From positions 62,001-126,000 of the forward strand of contig NMRA01000625.1 of the NCBI GenBank assembly GCA_002633005.1: DNA of 64,000 bases. Direction: 5' to 3'. The notes below the pieces were generated by a model. That model saw nothing but the letters and a program-made list of their open reading frames with translations. It was not told where the DNA came from and searched no databases. This DNA comes from Phoronis australis (taxonomy: Eukaryota; Phoronida; Phoronidae). Both the position numbers and the translations under genes were made by a program. Of the stretch, positions 22,805 to 34,900 are shown piece after piece (the stretch's first letter is position 1; each line of letters begins with the position of its first letter).

Positions 22805-25151
22805 CTGTGCACACAAAATCTGTGAGTTAACCAGCATTCACCTTGCACGTTGCAGCCGTTTAAATGAAAAACAATCTAGTAAACACCATTTTCTTGCATA
22901 ATCCTCCGCCTTTTGTAACAAAAAAGTCTGTCGTCGATGACCCGCACACGCACGCACGCTCACTCACTCTCATACGCAGACGAACTTCAAAACAAACGTC
23001 ACGTGACAACAACATGTGTGTTCATCCAGAGATTTTTCTCGTGTTGTGGGGTACGATGTAGCGCAGATTTGGACTTAATCGCAATTAATCTGGACTCCAC
23101 ATGAACTTTAAAAATTGTAAAACAAAATAAGGAAGATTTCAGGTAATTTGTTGAGTCGAAACTATATACGGAGGAGTATTCTAGTTTTGGTCTAACAAGT
23201 GAAGTGCACAGGCGTCCTCAGCTTCTGATCGTCCCCAGCCCAATACACTACATATAATATAGTCCGATTACCTCTCGTCGTCAGTCTCCAAAGGTCGTCC
23301 GCCATCTTGTTTCGCGTGCAGCGCTGCCACGCGGGACTTAGCGCTCCAATTTGGAACGCTCGTCTGCACGTTAGGTACTAACCTCTCGGGAGAAACACGC
23401 GTGGAAGAACTGAGACTAAAATTAATGCATTTACCGACTGTTTTTTTGAGACCACTTAAAAACTTGTTGATTTTACTAATGCACTTTTTTGTTCATTTTC
23501 AGAAGATATTTTCGAAATTAAATTTTCTTCAGACGGAACAAAAAGCAACCCAGGGATTGTTTATGCAATGTATCTATTTGTCCCAGGCACTAACCGACAT
23601 CTGTTAGGCCAAAGGAAAAACGCAGCAGACAAATGGAACACGCTGGGTGCTTAACAGTTTCGGCCCACGCCTTGGTCATCAAAATATTGTTCACTTGTTT
23701 TTTTATTGCAAAACACAGTACTGAACTCAACATTTATGTTGAAAATTTTGGTTAAAGCATTTTGAATTTATTTGAAGAAAATTAAAATACTTGAATTGAT
23801 AGAGAATGGCCACCAATAAAGTAAAACATTGACTTTATTTCACTATATTGCATTTGTTACATACAACACAGCATGACATAATCAAAAATAAAAGAAGAGA
23901 TTGAGCAATAAAATTCAAATGCAACTTGGGTATTTATTTATTTATTTATGAATGCAGAAGCCTGTTAAAGATGAGAAAAAATCAAACAATACAATTATGG
24001 GTAATTTATTAGAACAATTGTATCGAGGTTCAATGATCAACTTCCGCCTACCAAGTCTCAAAGGCTTACAGTTCTGTTTTGGCTGACAAGGTGTTAACAG
24101 AGAATGAAGAGAAACTGAAAAGAAAAAGAAGGACAGCAGAGATAAGTGATGTTAAGAACAACAAGAGCAAAAAGTCAAATAAAGAGGTCACAAATACAAA
24201 ATAAGTAAGGTCTGCCTGGAATAAAACAATTGTGATTTATTTTCCAGAACTGAAATTCTAAATCAATTTTAATCGATTTAAAAATCGATATCATACCAGT
24301 AAAACAGTTTGTGGTTGAAGTAGAGTTGCTGTAAACCACTTTCCACTATTTTCTTGGCCTTTTTCTGTGTGGTTTTCTGTCCTTTCAAAAGGCGGCAGCA
24401 CATGACGACCATAGGTGTCATTATAAAATGGCTGCCGAAAAGCAATGCACAGTTGAACAACTCGGCTTAAGTAAAAGAAAACGTTTGAATCAACGAATAC
24501 TATATATTTGTGAGAGTTAAATCAAGTCCTATTCAGATCATAACTTTGAAGTGGAATAATTGGGTGAGTAAGACAACAAGCCGGTTTTATGCTTAGGCGG
24601 ACGACTATAGGGTTTCGGAGTGTACTATGTAGTGTATTGGGGACGATCAGAAGCTGAGGACGCCTGTGGTGAAGTGTAGGAAAGGGCTTTTGTTTTTTGA
24701 GGAGCATATTTGAGGTTTCGTTTAATGAGGCCAAGAGTTTTGTTTGCCTTTGAGGTGATGAATGTTCCACGATTGGTGAGAGTGACCCCGAGTATGGGGC
24801 ATTTGAGTGAAGCGTTGAACTTTACTATAATCCCGCTAGACGGCGATCAGGCCTTTAGTGGACAAGTGTTGAGCGCCACCTACAGATCCCATGTAATGCG
24901 GACGGCAGGTTTCAACCTGGTATAAATAGCCTTTTAACACCTTTCCTGCTTTCACAATCAGTCGGCAAATTTTCACTGATGTGCAGTGTGGTGTAATAAT
25001 GGCTTTTGAAAAAGAACAAACCTCTTGAAATATCCACAGGTGATGGTCATGACATATGTCCCACGCATTTCCCACCCGGAAGAAGAATCGACTGCATCAG
25101 TGACATCAGTCATCAGTGCTACTAATTGTAGTCGTGCACAGTCAGTGTTAG
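22561..25151 (-). CDS. Unrecognised gene, last two exons
   Basis: The exon at 25151-25022 encodes NTDCARLQLVALMTDVTDAV, then SSGWEMRGTYVMTITCGYFK. It ends with AG before a gtttgt donor, after an AG acceptor (cctaaacctag). The terminal exon 22804-22561 begins with one base completing Arg, then PTVVSSTVEYNSPLRLDLHV and GDEVNYYAGCVKFLGLTETL, and ends in a stop at 22563. A polyadenylation signal lies 127 bp further. Phases agree across the 2.2 kb intron, which carries a LINE scrap. The beta-rich L-x-L-x-V-G-D-E-V stretch recalls C1q/TNF-like jelly rolls, but I cannot place the protein. Upstream exons were not found. Confidence 0.5.
23202..23262 (+). repeat. Inverted partner of the LINE scrap at 24622-24682
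   Basis: The stretch around cacaggcgtcctcagcttct at 23208 also occurs reverse-complemented near 24665, together with gatcgtcccc and aatacactacata. About 45 bp match, with one short insertion. Probably two opposite copies of the same LINE segment. Confidence 0.6.
24590..24835 (-). pseudogene. LINE fragment after the RT palm
   Basis: The minus strand reads CPILGVTLTNRGTFITSKAN then KTLGLIKRNLKYAPQKTKAL. This is the conserved Y-L-G-V-x-L/K-A-N-K-T-L-G-x-x-R-R-N-L block following motif C in CR1- and Jockey-like LINEs. An internal deletion joins GVTLTN to FITSKAN. Confidence 0.65.
25022..25151 (-). CDS. Unrecognised gene, penultimate exon
   Basis: 130 nt with two bases before the first full codon, 42 codons, and two bases left over. 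Two cysteines (TDCARLQ, TITCGYF). It needs a preceding exon ending with one base left over, which I did not locate. Confidence 0.45.
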
Positions 25152-25433
25152 CTAGGTTTAGGACCAATATTATTACTCCCAATTGTTAGACAGCGACCAC
25201 CGTCGCTAGCTGGGTTAGTAAAGACGGTGTAGTTCCTATAGGAACTTCATATGCCAGAAGCTTTTCAGCAAATTGGACCTCACACGGGCTAAAGCATCAG
25301 TCCGGAAGTCAGGTTGTTTGCCATTGTTGCTAATACCCTTGGTGCATAGAGGGACTCTTTAGAAGGCAGTCGATGTCGTTTTAAAGAAATTAAAATTCCT
25401 TCCAACTCGAACAAATACTCCTGTTATCAAACT

Positions 25434-26128
25434 TTTTCTTTGAGCAGTTCCTCTTTCAGTTCCCAAAATTGGTAACTGGCTATTTTACACTGTGCATGCC
25501 AGTGGTAGAGGGGATATGACATTACGGCGTTTTCCCATTGCTCCCAACTTGTTCGATTCTATAACCCAACAACAAGTTGGGAAGATGACCCTTGTAGCCA
25601 ATATCTTACACGACTGATTAAATCCATTCTGGTGTTAATGGTTGGCCGGAGGGCCACTCTCTTTCATCTCCAATAAGATCGTATCTATCCTAAGTGGGAT
25701 GTGCTTTTAAAGATAAAAGTTAAGTTATAACATATTTGAACATAAGCCAATAGCATTTCTGAAATCCTCGTCAGATAATGATCATGTTTAATTTTTGAAT
25801 TGCCAAAATCGCCCAACTACAACCGAATTGCAACAATCTATTCCGGCTTTCCGAACGTATCAATTCGCTCTAGGTTTGACTGTGTTCACATGTGGTCTGT
25901 ATAAAGCCTGTTAGATAATTGGCCTGCCTGTTGTCATACCACACAAAAGACTATGCTTTGCAGTTAACAAAGAAGCTAGATGTTATCACATGCTCACCAT
26001 CATCTATACATCTGGTAAAGTCACTGAATGGAAAAATGACGTCATGACGTCATACCACCTGCTGCGCGCAGTGTTATAATGGCCAGTTGCCGATTTTGGG
26101 AACTGAATGATAGACTGCTCAAAGAAAA
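25434..26128 (+). mobile_element. Non-autonomous foldback DNA element with about 65-bp terminal inverted repeats
   Basis: The left end starts ttttctttgagcagt and includes ttcagttcccaaaatt and aactggc. The right end, read in reverse complement, starts ttttctttgagcagt and includes ttcagttcccaaaatc and aactggcc. The imperfect match continues to about 65 bp. The interior has no ORF and matches copy 1 at 17930-18462 in opposite orientation. A second hairpin, cccaacttgtt / aacaagttggg, lies at 25543-25581. No convincing target duplication is seen. Confidence 0.72.
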
Positions 26129-26900
26129 TCAGTGTGAGGCATAATTCGCCGAAAAGCTTCCAGTGTATGAATTATAGGAGCTGCACCTGCTTAATCTCAA
26201 GATTGCCTATGCGTTAACTTGGAATTGAATGTTCATTAAGTCAATTAATCACGTGAAATGTTTCGTTCATTGCAATGAGTTTTTGTAGTTATTGGCCACA
26301 GGATCACCCACTTTCTGCTTAACTGGAACTTGTGTCACACAATCGGAGGAATGTGCGAATTGTTAATCATTTTTGTTTGGTTATCGAAATCGCCAATACT
26401 TGAAAGAGGATGGTGTAAATTTCCATTGTTTTATGAACATGTAATTTCCTTTAGTGCAGTGCAAATTTTTATCAACGTGAACATGATTATTTGAGTGAAC
26501 TTGTCAAGTTTCCTCTGGTATTCCAAGTTGCACTTTGCAAGTTCCATGGTGTATTACGAGTTCTCTGTGATCTTGAGATTAAGCAGGATTTGAAGTTCAC
26601 ACTAGAAACAACATGAAAATATGGTAAGGCTCCGGAATCGTTTAGTTCTAATGGATGAAAGCAGAATTGCAAAAACAGTCTTTTTGTGGGACCTTAAACA
26701 TCGAAACCCCTGCAATTGGTCAAGTTCAATGTTTAAAATTATGGAGAAATGAGATTTTTTAGAAAATTTCAGGAACAAACAAATTGTGTCTCGAAAACTT
26801 CAAAATATTCAGGTTCCAGTTAGAAGAGTTAAACTGGTTAAAATAATCACTGAGAAACCAAAACTGTGCTTATATAGGTCTGTTAAGAATGACTATTGTG
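26129..26900. other. Intergenic, nothing recognised
   Basis: AT-rich sequence between the foldback element and a LINE relic. No supported gene. The short minus-strand frame at 26487-26672 lacks any motif. Confidence 0.4.
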
Positions 26901-26924
26901 TAGAAGAGTATTAGCGTCTGCCGG

Positions 26925-27235
26925 TGTCTCAGAAGTCCGTCTATGATAGCTCGATTGAGAGCAGGTATTCTACCATTAGAGGTTGAGGTGGGGCAGTACT
27001 ACTTTGGAATTCCTGTGAATGAACGGATTTGTCATGTTTGTAAAAACGGAATTGAAGATGAAGTTCATTTCATTTTTGACTGAAAAATATACTCACATTT
27101 GGCCATTTTTTATACGGAATTCTGCCCTACCTCAAATATTCCAAAGTAACTTGAAAGGTCTAGCGAAATTCATTCAAGACACTTTGCAGCTTAGAAGTAA
27201 GTATTTGCTTATAAACTAGTCTGAAGTGGTCATAT
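26925..27235 (+). pseudogene. LINE C-terminal Cys/His fragment
   Basis: The plus strand reads MIARLRAGILPLEVEVGQYY then VNERICHVCKNGIEDEVHFI. This is the C-terminal block of many LINEs: an L-R-x-G-x-x-P-L-x-x-E-x-G-x-Y segment, then R-x-C-x-x-C, then E-D-E-x-H-F-x-F-x-C. The expected last Cys codon is TGA, and the reading continues KYTHIWPFFIRNS. A relic with no RT nearby. Confidence 0.65.
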
Positions 27236-27589
27236 TTGAGGGTGTGCAATATGTTATGTAATGGTTTAATTATTATTAGGTGACTTGAGTAATCCCATTG
27301 AGGCTGGGGGGTGGTGAATATTCTGTCTTTGAGATTGTATTTACTGGTACCCTTATGTCACTATAATAAATAATTCAGTTCATGCAATCTACTAGGTGTG
27401 TGAAATGTGCTAACCTTCAGCTTAGTTTCACATGCTTCAGTACAGGATCATCTCTGGTTCACTTGCAGACAAACTGTTCAGTAATTTTAATACATTTGGG
27501 AGAAAAATGTCAGCTGCTAGCTATTTATCTATTTCATGTCAACTGATCATTCCTGGCACTATTTTATTTTGAGTTCAGAGATCTAGTCC

Positions 27590-27930
27590 AACTGAAATTT
27601 CCACAGAAACAGCCAATGAGCACATTTGTTCATCCAAAATTCTCACTGAATTCCCACTCCATTTTTTGCAAGTCCAAATTCTCACTCAGAAATTCTCACT
27701 GGATTATCAATCGCAATTTGTCTTCAGTCGAAAATTCTCCCTGAATTCCCACTATTTTTCCCATCACCCTACGTCCTTCAAATTCTCACTGGATTCTCAC
27801 ATGCATTTCTCACTCAAATCATTCTTTTAGTCAGAAAATCTCATTGGAATCCAATGAGATTCTCACTTTCTTTTTCTTAAGGGTTTCTTTGCACTGAATC
27901 GAGATAAGTGGCTTTCTCACTCTCAGGCAT
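27590..27930 (+). repeat. Degenerate ATTCTCACTGGATTC repeats with a palindrome
   Basis: The phrase attctcactg(g/a)attc recurs at least six times with irregular spacing. A 12-bp-arm palindrome, aatctcattgga / tccaatgagatt, occupies 27837-27861 with a single central base. Confidence 0.6.
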
Positions 27931-28842
27931 GACTCGAGAGTCAATGGAAGTCCGCTATTGGGTTACTTATTGAGTCTGGCGTAGGTTTTAAAGGGGGCTA
28001 TAAACCCACTTAATTCTATTTCTATAATCAACTTTCGATATAATTATAGACCACTTGTCATTTAAAAATTGATCGTAAGTTGTCCCAGCCTTTGTCAATT
28101 TAGAGGTGATTTCAGGTCTTCGAATGAACTTAGAGCCAATGCAGGCAAAGAGCTATGCACATTGACAGCTAATAAGATCAACTCACGTCTGGCAAAATGA
28201 ACCATCAGGATTTTGCATCACAAGACAGGCGAATGTCTCACTTGTGGCATTTCATTCAAGCATCGCAAACGTAAATGTTCACAGCTTGTTGGTGAGATGA
28301 GCTAAGTGCTAAGCTAATTACTATCGGTGTCCAATTGAAATTAATTCCTGCATCGCCTGACAACAAAAAATAATCTCTCATTTGCTCATTGTAACCATGT
28401 ATACTACATCAACATTGTTTACTGGTCAGTGAGCGTTTTATCTTGCTATGTGCACCAGGTTTAAAATAGTGACATGAGTAAAACTCCACGTGAGGCACAC
28501 GGCTCTACAATGTGGCTTGTTATGGTGTCGTTTTATGCACTGAGCATGGTTCTGTGAAATGACGAACTGCCAGTTCTTTTCAAATGCTGAGATCACTTCT
28601 CGTTCAAGTAAGGATCAAGTTGAGATCAATTACATAGTGGTACAAAAGTTTGTTGTAGAACAGAATGTGGGCTTGTTATCGGTATTGATATAGCTGAATT
28701 TTTTCCAGGATTCATAGGTATTGAAATGAGTTCACTTTTCAAAGTCTTGGAAACCTCTACGCCGTACACAATACTTTCCATAGAACCTCTCCATTGGGCG
28801 TGACAGTTGGATGTTGTTATCTGAACATTATTAATCTTTCAG

Positions 28843-28989
28843 GTGACGAGGATGTCCTAGCTCCACCTGTGGTCATGTCTGAATGTTACAGATGTATGCA
28901 TACACCTTCTGTTTGTATAAAAGAGTCTTCATTATGTAATCAACACCGAGATTGTCCTCACGGGGAAGATGAATCGGGGTGTAACCCAG
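28843..28989 (+). CDS. LDLa gene, exon with LDLa module 1
   Basis: Acceptor ttaatctttcag and donor gtaaga at 28990. Six cysteines with spacing C-x2-C-x6-C-x6-C-x5-C-x8-C, ending CPHGEDESGC. It needs a preceding exon with one base left over. Confidence 0.85.
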
Positions 28990-31900
28990 GTAAGACATTC
29001 TTTACTTTCAGAATAGGTTTTTATTCACATACACTGTCTAGTCATTGACTGAGATTCCTTCATGAATCAGTAGAAAGGGGTATCCAGACTGGGCGGGAGG
29101 TCATTTTTCACTTGATATCATTACTTAGGCACCCAACTTGTTGTGTATGGCTGAACATCAGAACAGGGTAATGATGTGGGGTAATGAAATTGGCAATTTA
29201 ATTGAAGGTCGCTTTTTCAGTTTTCTCAAACTTGATTTGCGGTCCTGTCACAACAAAACTTGCATCAAAATATAGCAAGTGTGACCAAACAGTGCAAGTT
29301 TTTATAACGCATGCAGTTGAAATTTGATTTTCTCCTTATTTCCGTAAAAGATGTTCAGCTCCAAACAAATGCTTTTACTTGTTCCAAGTTCTGTACCTGA
29401 CAATAGTTTGGAGAATTATGACCATTTACAACAAAGTTGGAAGACCATGAAATTAGAAGACAGAATCCGAAATTGGTGAGATTTTACTGCAAGTAGGTTA
29501 ATCGATATGCCTATTCAGTAAGGAGAGTGTCTGGGGGTCCTCGCTTCTTCAACAACTGTTAGTGAGTGCTTGCAATCATACGCAATGGTCAGTTTACTTA
29601 GAAATCCAATGTGGCATCAGACATGTCTTTAAATTTTAGGGAGATTTACCTTGATCAAAGATAACGATTGTAAGGATTTCACATTAGACATACACCATGG
29701 CATCTATAACAAGATTGTAATCAGGTCAATTTGACGAATAAATGATGTATGCCTGCTTCATATTGACTATAGGGTCCTTTCTTTGTCTTCTGCCACCTAA
29801 GAAACAATCGTACGAGGTTTGGTTCATAGATTTATCAGAATTTCATAATTTTGAATTGCAAATACTTGTCCCCTGTAAAGATGATGGTTCTTGCACCATG
29901 TTGACAACTGTTTTCGCGGACACCAGTTTGGAATTGAAGTGAGTGTGCTGTCATTTAGTAGTGAGCTCTCACTGTAGGTGAATACACACTCTCACTGCAG
30001 GCAGGCATGTGCTCTACTGAAAGGCTTTAGTCTGGGACGATAGCATGTGATGGAAAGCTGTACCAAAGATATAGTCAGTACCAAATACTCTGCCAGTTTA
30101 CTCACCTGATAATGGCAAAGTCCACACATTGCTCTTACCTGAGCCCTCTGCAATGGAAGAATGTTCTTCCCCTTGTCTAGATGCCTTGAGCCCTTTCTGC
30201 AAACCTGACATTGAGCTAGGAAAATTTTGATCAAGATGACTTAAATAATGTTCTTGTCTCAGTACTGGTAAGGAGAAATGTTGTTGCTAAGCAATGATCA
30301 ACCTGGAATGGAGGGTAACATTTCTTAGGCCTTATGGTTTCTTAAACTCATTTCATTTCATTAAAAATAGTCCTTCTGCAACAGGCTGTCAGACGAATGT
30401 TATAACGCTACAAAGTATCAGTTGCCAGACCAGTTTCTTTAATTTTTTCCCAAACTTTAATATGTATGCAACTGAAACTATTCACATGTGTTTATTAGCA
30501 TGCCTGTACTTTGATGTACAATAAGGATTATTCACTTAAAACACTGCATGGCTGTCAGTGGAATTATGGATCAAAGTTCCTGACGACACACGATGCAATT
30601 CTGTTTTTGACTATTTTAGTTGTGAAACCAGCTTTAATTGGAAAATGCAGCCTTGTGTTTACGTACCCTTGATCAGTCTGAACATTTTTTTCCAAGTTTG
30701 GTTCAAAGCTTTGTTTGATTTCAGAGTGTTTTGTGACCACCAAGTACGTGTGTCCAAGTAATCCATTTACGTGTATAGATGACCACCAACAGTGTGATGG
30801 TGTGAACAACTGTTCTGAAGGTGAAGATGAGCAGGGCTGTACTAGTAAGTACCACTGACTGATCTGGAACATGCCTCTGCTCTTTTCTTACTCAGATTTT
30901 ACTGGGACTCCAAGCTAGCAACCGTGTCGCATTATCGGAGCACAAATTTGTATGTTTACTCGAAGCATGACTTCTTAATGGTCAAATGGACTTGGAGTGC
31001 AGAGACTAGAACCTGCCTTTCGTTCAGTAATGCTATGACCTCGTTAAACAGCAAGACTTCGCGAAATTACATGAGATATTGCCGTGCATTTTAAATGAAA
31101 ACACGTGACTTTTGGCTAGACTTTATCTAGGTCTTAGCATTACTGAATGCATGCCTGGTCTCTGGTAAGCAAGGATACAGGATGAAGACCAGGAGGTCTG
31201 ACAGTAGGCAGATGTAGGGAACACTTGTTACTGCTCATAGCAGCAAAGAATGTTGAAGTGGCCAAGTAAGGGGTCCAGAAATTTCAGAATGCTCTGGGGG
31301 GCATTTGTACTGAAGACCTTATGCAAATTTCATGCAAATCAACCCACGAACAAGTGAGAAATTGATTTTCAAATGTGCTTAAAGTGTAGAAAATCAAAAA
31401 GATTGAAAGTAGCTAATTAACAAAAATACGTCATGTAATTGAAATCAACTTGTATGTTTGGTGCATAGTCTTGGATTTTAAGAATCAGTGCAATGAAAGA
31501 TAGATATAATTTCATACGATTCGTGAATACTGAATTTTTAAGAAAAAGCATAAAGGCAGTTAGTTGCTCCATTGAAACCAAGTGTGTTATTGAGCTTTTG
31601 TTGTGCTTAGGCTCATACAGCGCCATCTGTTGTTCATGTGTAATGTTATTGAGCTTTTGTTGGGCTTAGGCTCATACAGTGCCATCTGTTAGCTTTTGTT
31701 GTGCTTAGGCTCATACAGTGCCATCTGTTGTTCATGTGTAATATTACTGGATGTCAGACAAGAAGAGATTTTATTACCATTTCAGTCAGTGATCAGGCTA
31801 ACTTATAAACAAGAGAGGGGACTGTATTGATTGGACTGTTGTGCGATTATCCTGTAAGACTGTGTGAATGTGCCTACACTTTATTCTGTTTCAGACATCA

Positions 31901-34900
31901 TGGTGAAATTTATTCCCTTCTTCGTACTACTGCTGCTTGCCTTTGTTATTGTCTGTGTGTTACTACATAATCAGAAATTCAGAAATTACTGTCACCACCT
32001 TATGGCCCATAGATGGCAGCAAACCACAAGGAATTGTGATGCAGGTTTGTGAAAAGTGGACATTCTCATTGACTGTAACAGGTTTAAAACGAGAAATATT
32101 TTTTAGCTTCTAAGTTGAAAATGTAGCAGCAAAATTAAAAGATTAGGAAAAAACATTTAGATCCCAAACTCTTGTCTATGCCAAGCATGTTTGTTTTACT
32201 GTCTAGTCACTTTCTAAGCACAGAACACATTGTCAACTCTCATTAAATACACGTTACAGTAATACTGGCTGGGCCAAAAATGATTTTGGAGAAGAAAATC
32301 GCAAAGTACAGTAGTTCAAAATGAACTGGACAATGTTGAACGTTGACAAAGTTTCGAAGCACGAATGTGACAATAATAGTCCATTTCATTACTACAAAAT
32401 GTCTTTTAATTCTGCCTAGTATTCGTCAAAATCCGCAGCAGTTTTGCAGAATTCTGCATTACTGTACGCAGCTCAACAGTAAATTTTTCTTTCGCCTACC
32501 TTAAATTCAGGTAGCCTTGAATTGTTAAACTTTGTTGGTGTTGAATTGAAGAATTCAAAACTGTGTTGCAGCTAGATAAAAAATAGCAATCACTTTCAAA
32601 GAATTTTATTGAAAAACTGAGTAAAAGTTAGTTATAAAAAATCAATAATCTTACATGTTCCTGGTCCAAACTGAAGTTTATTCTGACATGAAGCAAAAAT
32701 GAGACCTCCAATAAAATGAGGTGATCACAAAGCAGAACAAAACATGAAACCCTTCCTTTTCACCTGCCCATAAATCACGTGATTCCCATTGTAGTAGAAA
32801 TTGGCCTTTTCTTGATTTCTCGTACTCAATTGGCTTTTTTGCAACAGATTTTTATTGAACGATTAAGTCAGCTGTGTTTTGCCATCTGGTAGATCATCAT
32901 CAGTAATACCATCTTTTTGAAGAACTCGTTGGCGGTAAAATGGGCCATTGTCCTAATTTTGGGCTTGTGTGCCTTTAAGGTGCTTTTCACTAATTTTGCA
33001 CATAACTAAATAATAATTGACAAAAATGCAACGTTTTTCTCCAAGACTAACCATTTTGTACAGAACGCTAAAGTCAATAATTTACCTAATCATGATTGTC
33101 AGTCTCCATGTAGAACTAGAAAACCCAAAAAATGACAAAACTAGTATCTAGTATCCACCCATGGAAAACATATTATGGAGAATGCAAAAAAAGTAAAAAG
33201 TCGTATGAATCTCCATAAATCATACGTCGTTCTCATTTTGCTCGTTATGTTGTGATCTCACACATCCACTGTGTTTTCCTTTTGGTTGCAAAATATCTCT
33301 CTTAGCAAGCTGAAAATTAAAAGTCAACATGGAAAACTCATGGAAAATGAAAACACTATGCACGTGAACCGTGCATGTATATTGATAGGTCACAGGCAGT
33401 TGTACCTTGTGCTGATAAAGTATAAACAATCGACAACTCTTTTCAATGGATGTTTGTTTTTATTGACAGTTGAAAATAAATTTCCTTTTCCATCCCAATG
33501 TCCTGTGCATAGCAGTTGATAATATCCGTTGTTAGTTGCTTGGGATGGCCATCTTGTAAGAAAAATGTAAATATTTTACATTGTTGCCTTAAACGTTTGT
33601 TGAGCCGTAGACTGTGGTTGAGCTGATGCTGATAACTGTTTAATTGTATTTGTAGATGCTGTTGATCCAGAAATTGAGTTGCATACTCTACCTCCATCGT
33701 ATGAAGACGTTGTATCGGTGGGCAGTGATAACCCTGTTAGTATACACTCTATTGGCAACCTACTTCATCTCTCATGAGACAACCTCTACGCTATCATTTG
33801 GGGTTTTGTTACCTCAATGCCTAAGCGAGCCTATACCAGATTGTGACTAACTCGTTCTTCTCGATTCACAAATTAAGCGGCTCGTGGCTTAGCCATGTTG
33901 CTGAAGATATTCTATTCGCTAATCTCTTGTACTGCATCGATTTTGAAAATTCGAAGATGGCTACTATTTACTCTTTAAAGTTAAAAAAAAACAGTCGTGT
34001 TGGGCGTTTGCCTTACTTATTATTCGTTTTTTGACTTTGAAACTTGTGCGCTTAACATGCATGTTGGTTTATGACCACAGTTACCCATCCAACCCATTCA
34101 GCCATGAATAGCGACTAGCTCACTTCATTGCGCGATGGCACCATCAAGCCTAATTGTTGTGCAAAGAATTCACAGGATACTCTCAGGGTGAACAGTGCAA
34201 TCTTTGCCTCCCACTTGTATGCAAATCCTGTTAGAGTAAGATTTGCCTAATGCTGACGTTGACGGCAATAAAGTTTCAGTGTTAAACACATGGTCTATAT
34301 ATAAGGAGCTTTGGTGTTCACCATCAAAACAAATTCATGTGGCTGTTGAATTACAGATCAGCAGTTGTTGTGCCTGCTGAATGAAGATGCTGTAGTTAAC
34401 AATACAGTTTTCTTGAAAAAACATTAAAACAGAAATTCAAGTTGCTGATTTGTCCTATCTTTTACTGAAACAGCCCCGGGGGCTTCTTGTAGACAGAAAA
34501 CTGGACATTACTCACTTCTCTGAAGCCAGTATCTTGTTTATAGCCATAAACGGGCTAGAATAGAAATTAGTTTCATTTGCTAATCTGTCTTCTGTTGGAA
34601 TTGCCTGAGAATATACGTCAGCAGTGATTTGAATATCAACTTTTTGGCCAACCTACCCATTACGACATTATCATGTTACCTTTAATGTCATTTAGGAGTT
34701 TTCATGTCTTACATTTCCAGACATTCCAGGCAGAAGTTGTCTCCCCTCAAGACCCAGTTGTACCAGTGGCGCCACCTGACTATGCTACTGTGGCTCACAT
34801 TCTGCCAGTTAGTCCTGTACCATTTACAACTCCTGCTGCCCAAGGTAATGTGTACTATTTAGATGTAGTGCCAGACTCCCCTGATCAGCGTGCTTATTTA

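Noticed and set aside
24278-24460. 60-codon minus frame with a basic C-terminal half
   Set aside because: It lies in the intron between two phase-matched exons, and no family likeness was found.
28511-28560. ATG followed by a hydrophobic run (MWLVMVSFYALSMVL) as signal exon for the LDLa gene
   Set aside because: It reaches a stop after 15 codons, and no donor leaves the single base required by the exon at 28843.
29761-29940. Plus-strand exon-like frame with tatag acceptor and gtgagt donor between the two LDLa exons
   Set aside because: Its end phase is incompatible with the next LDLa exon (immediate stop), and the two LDLa exons join in phase without it.
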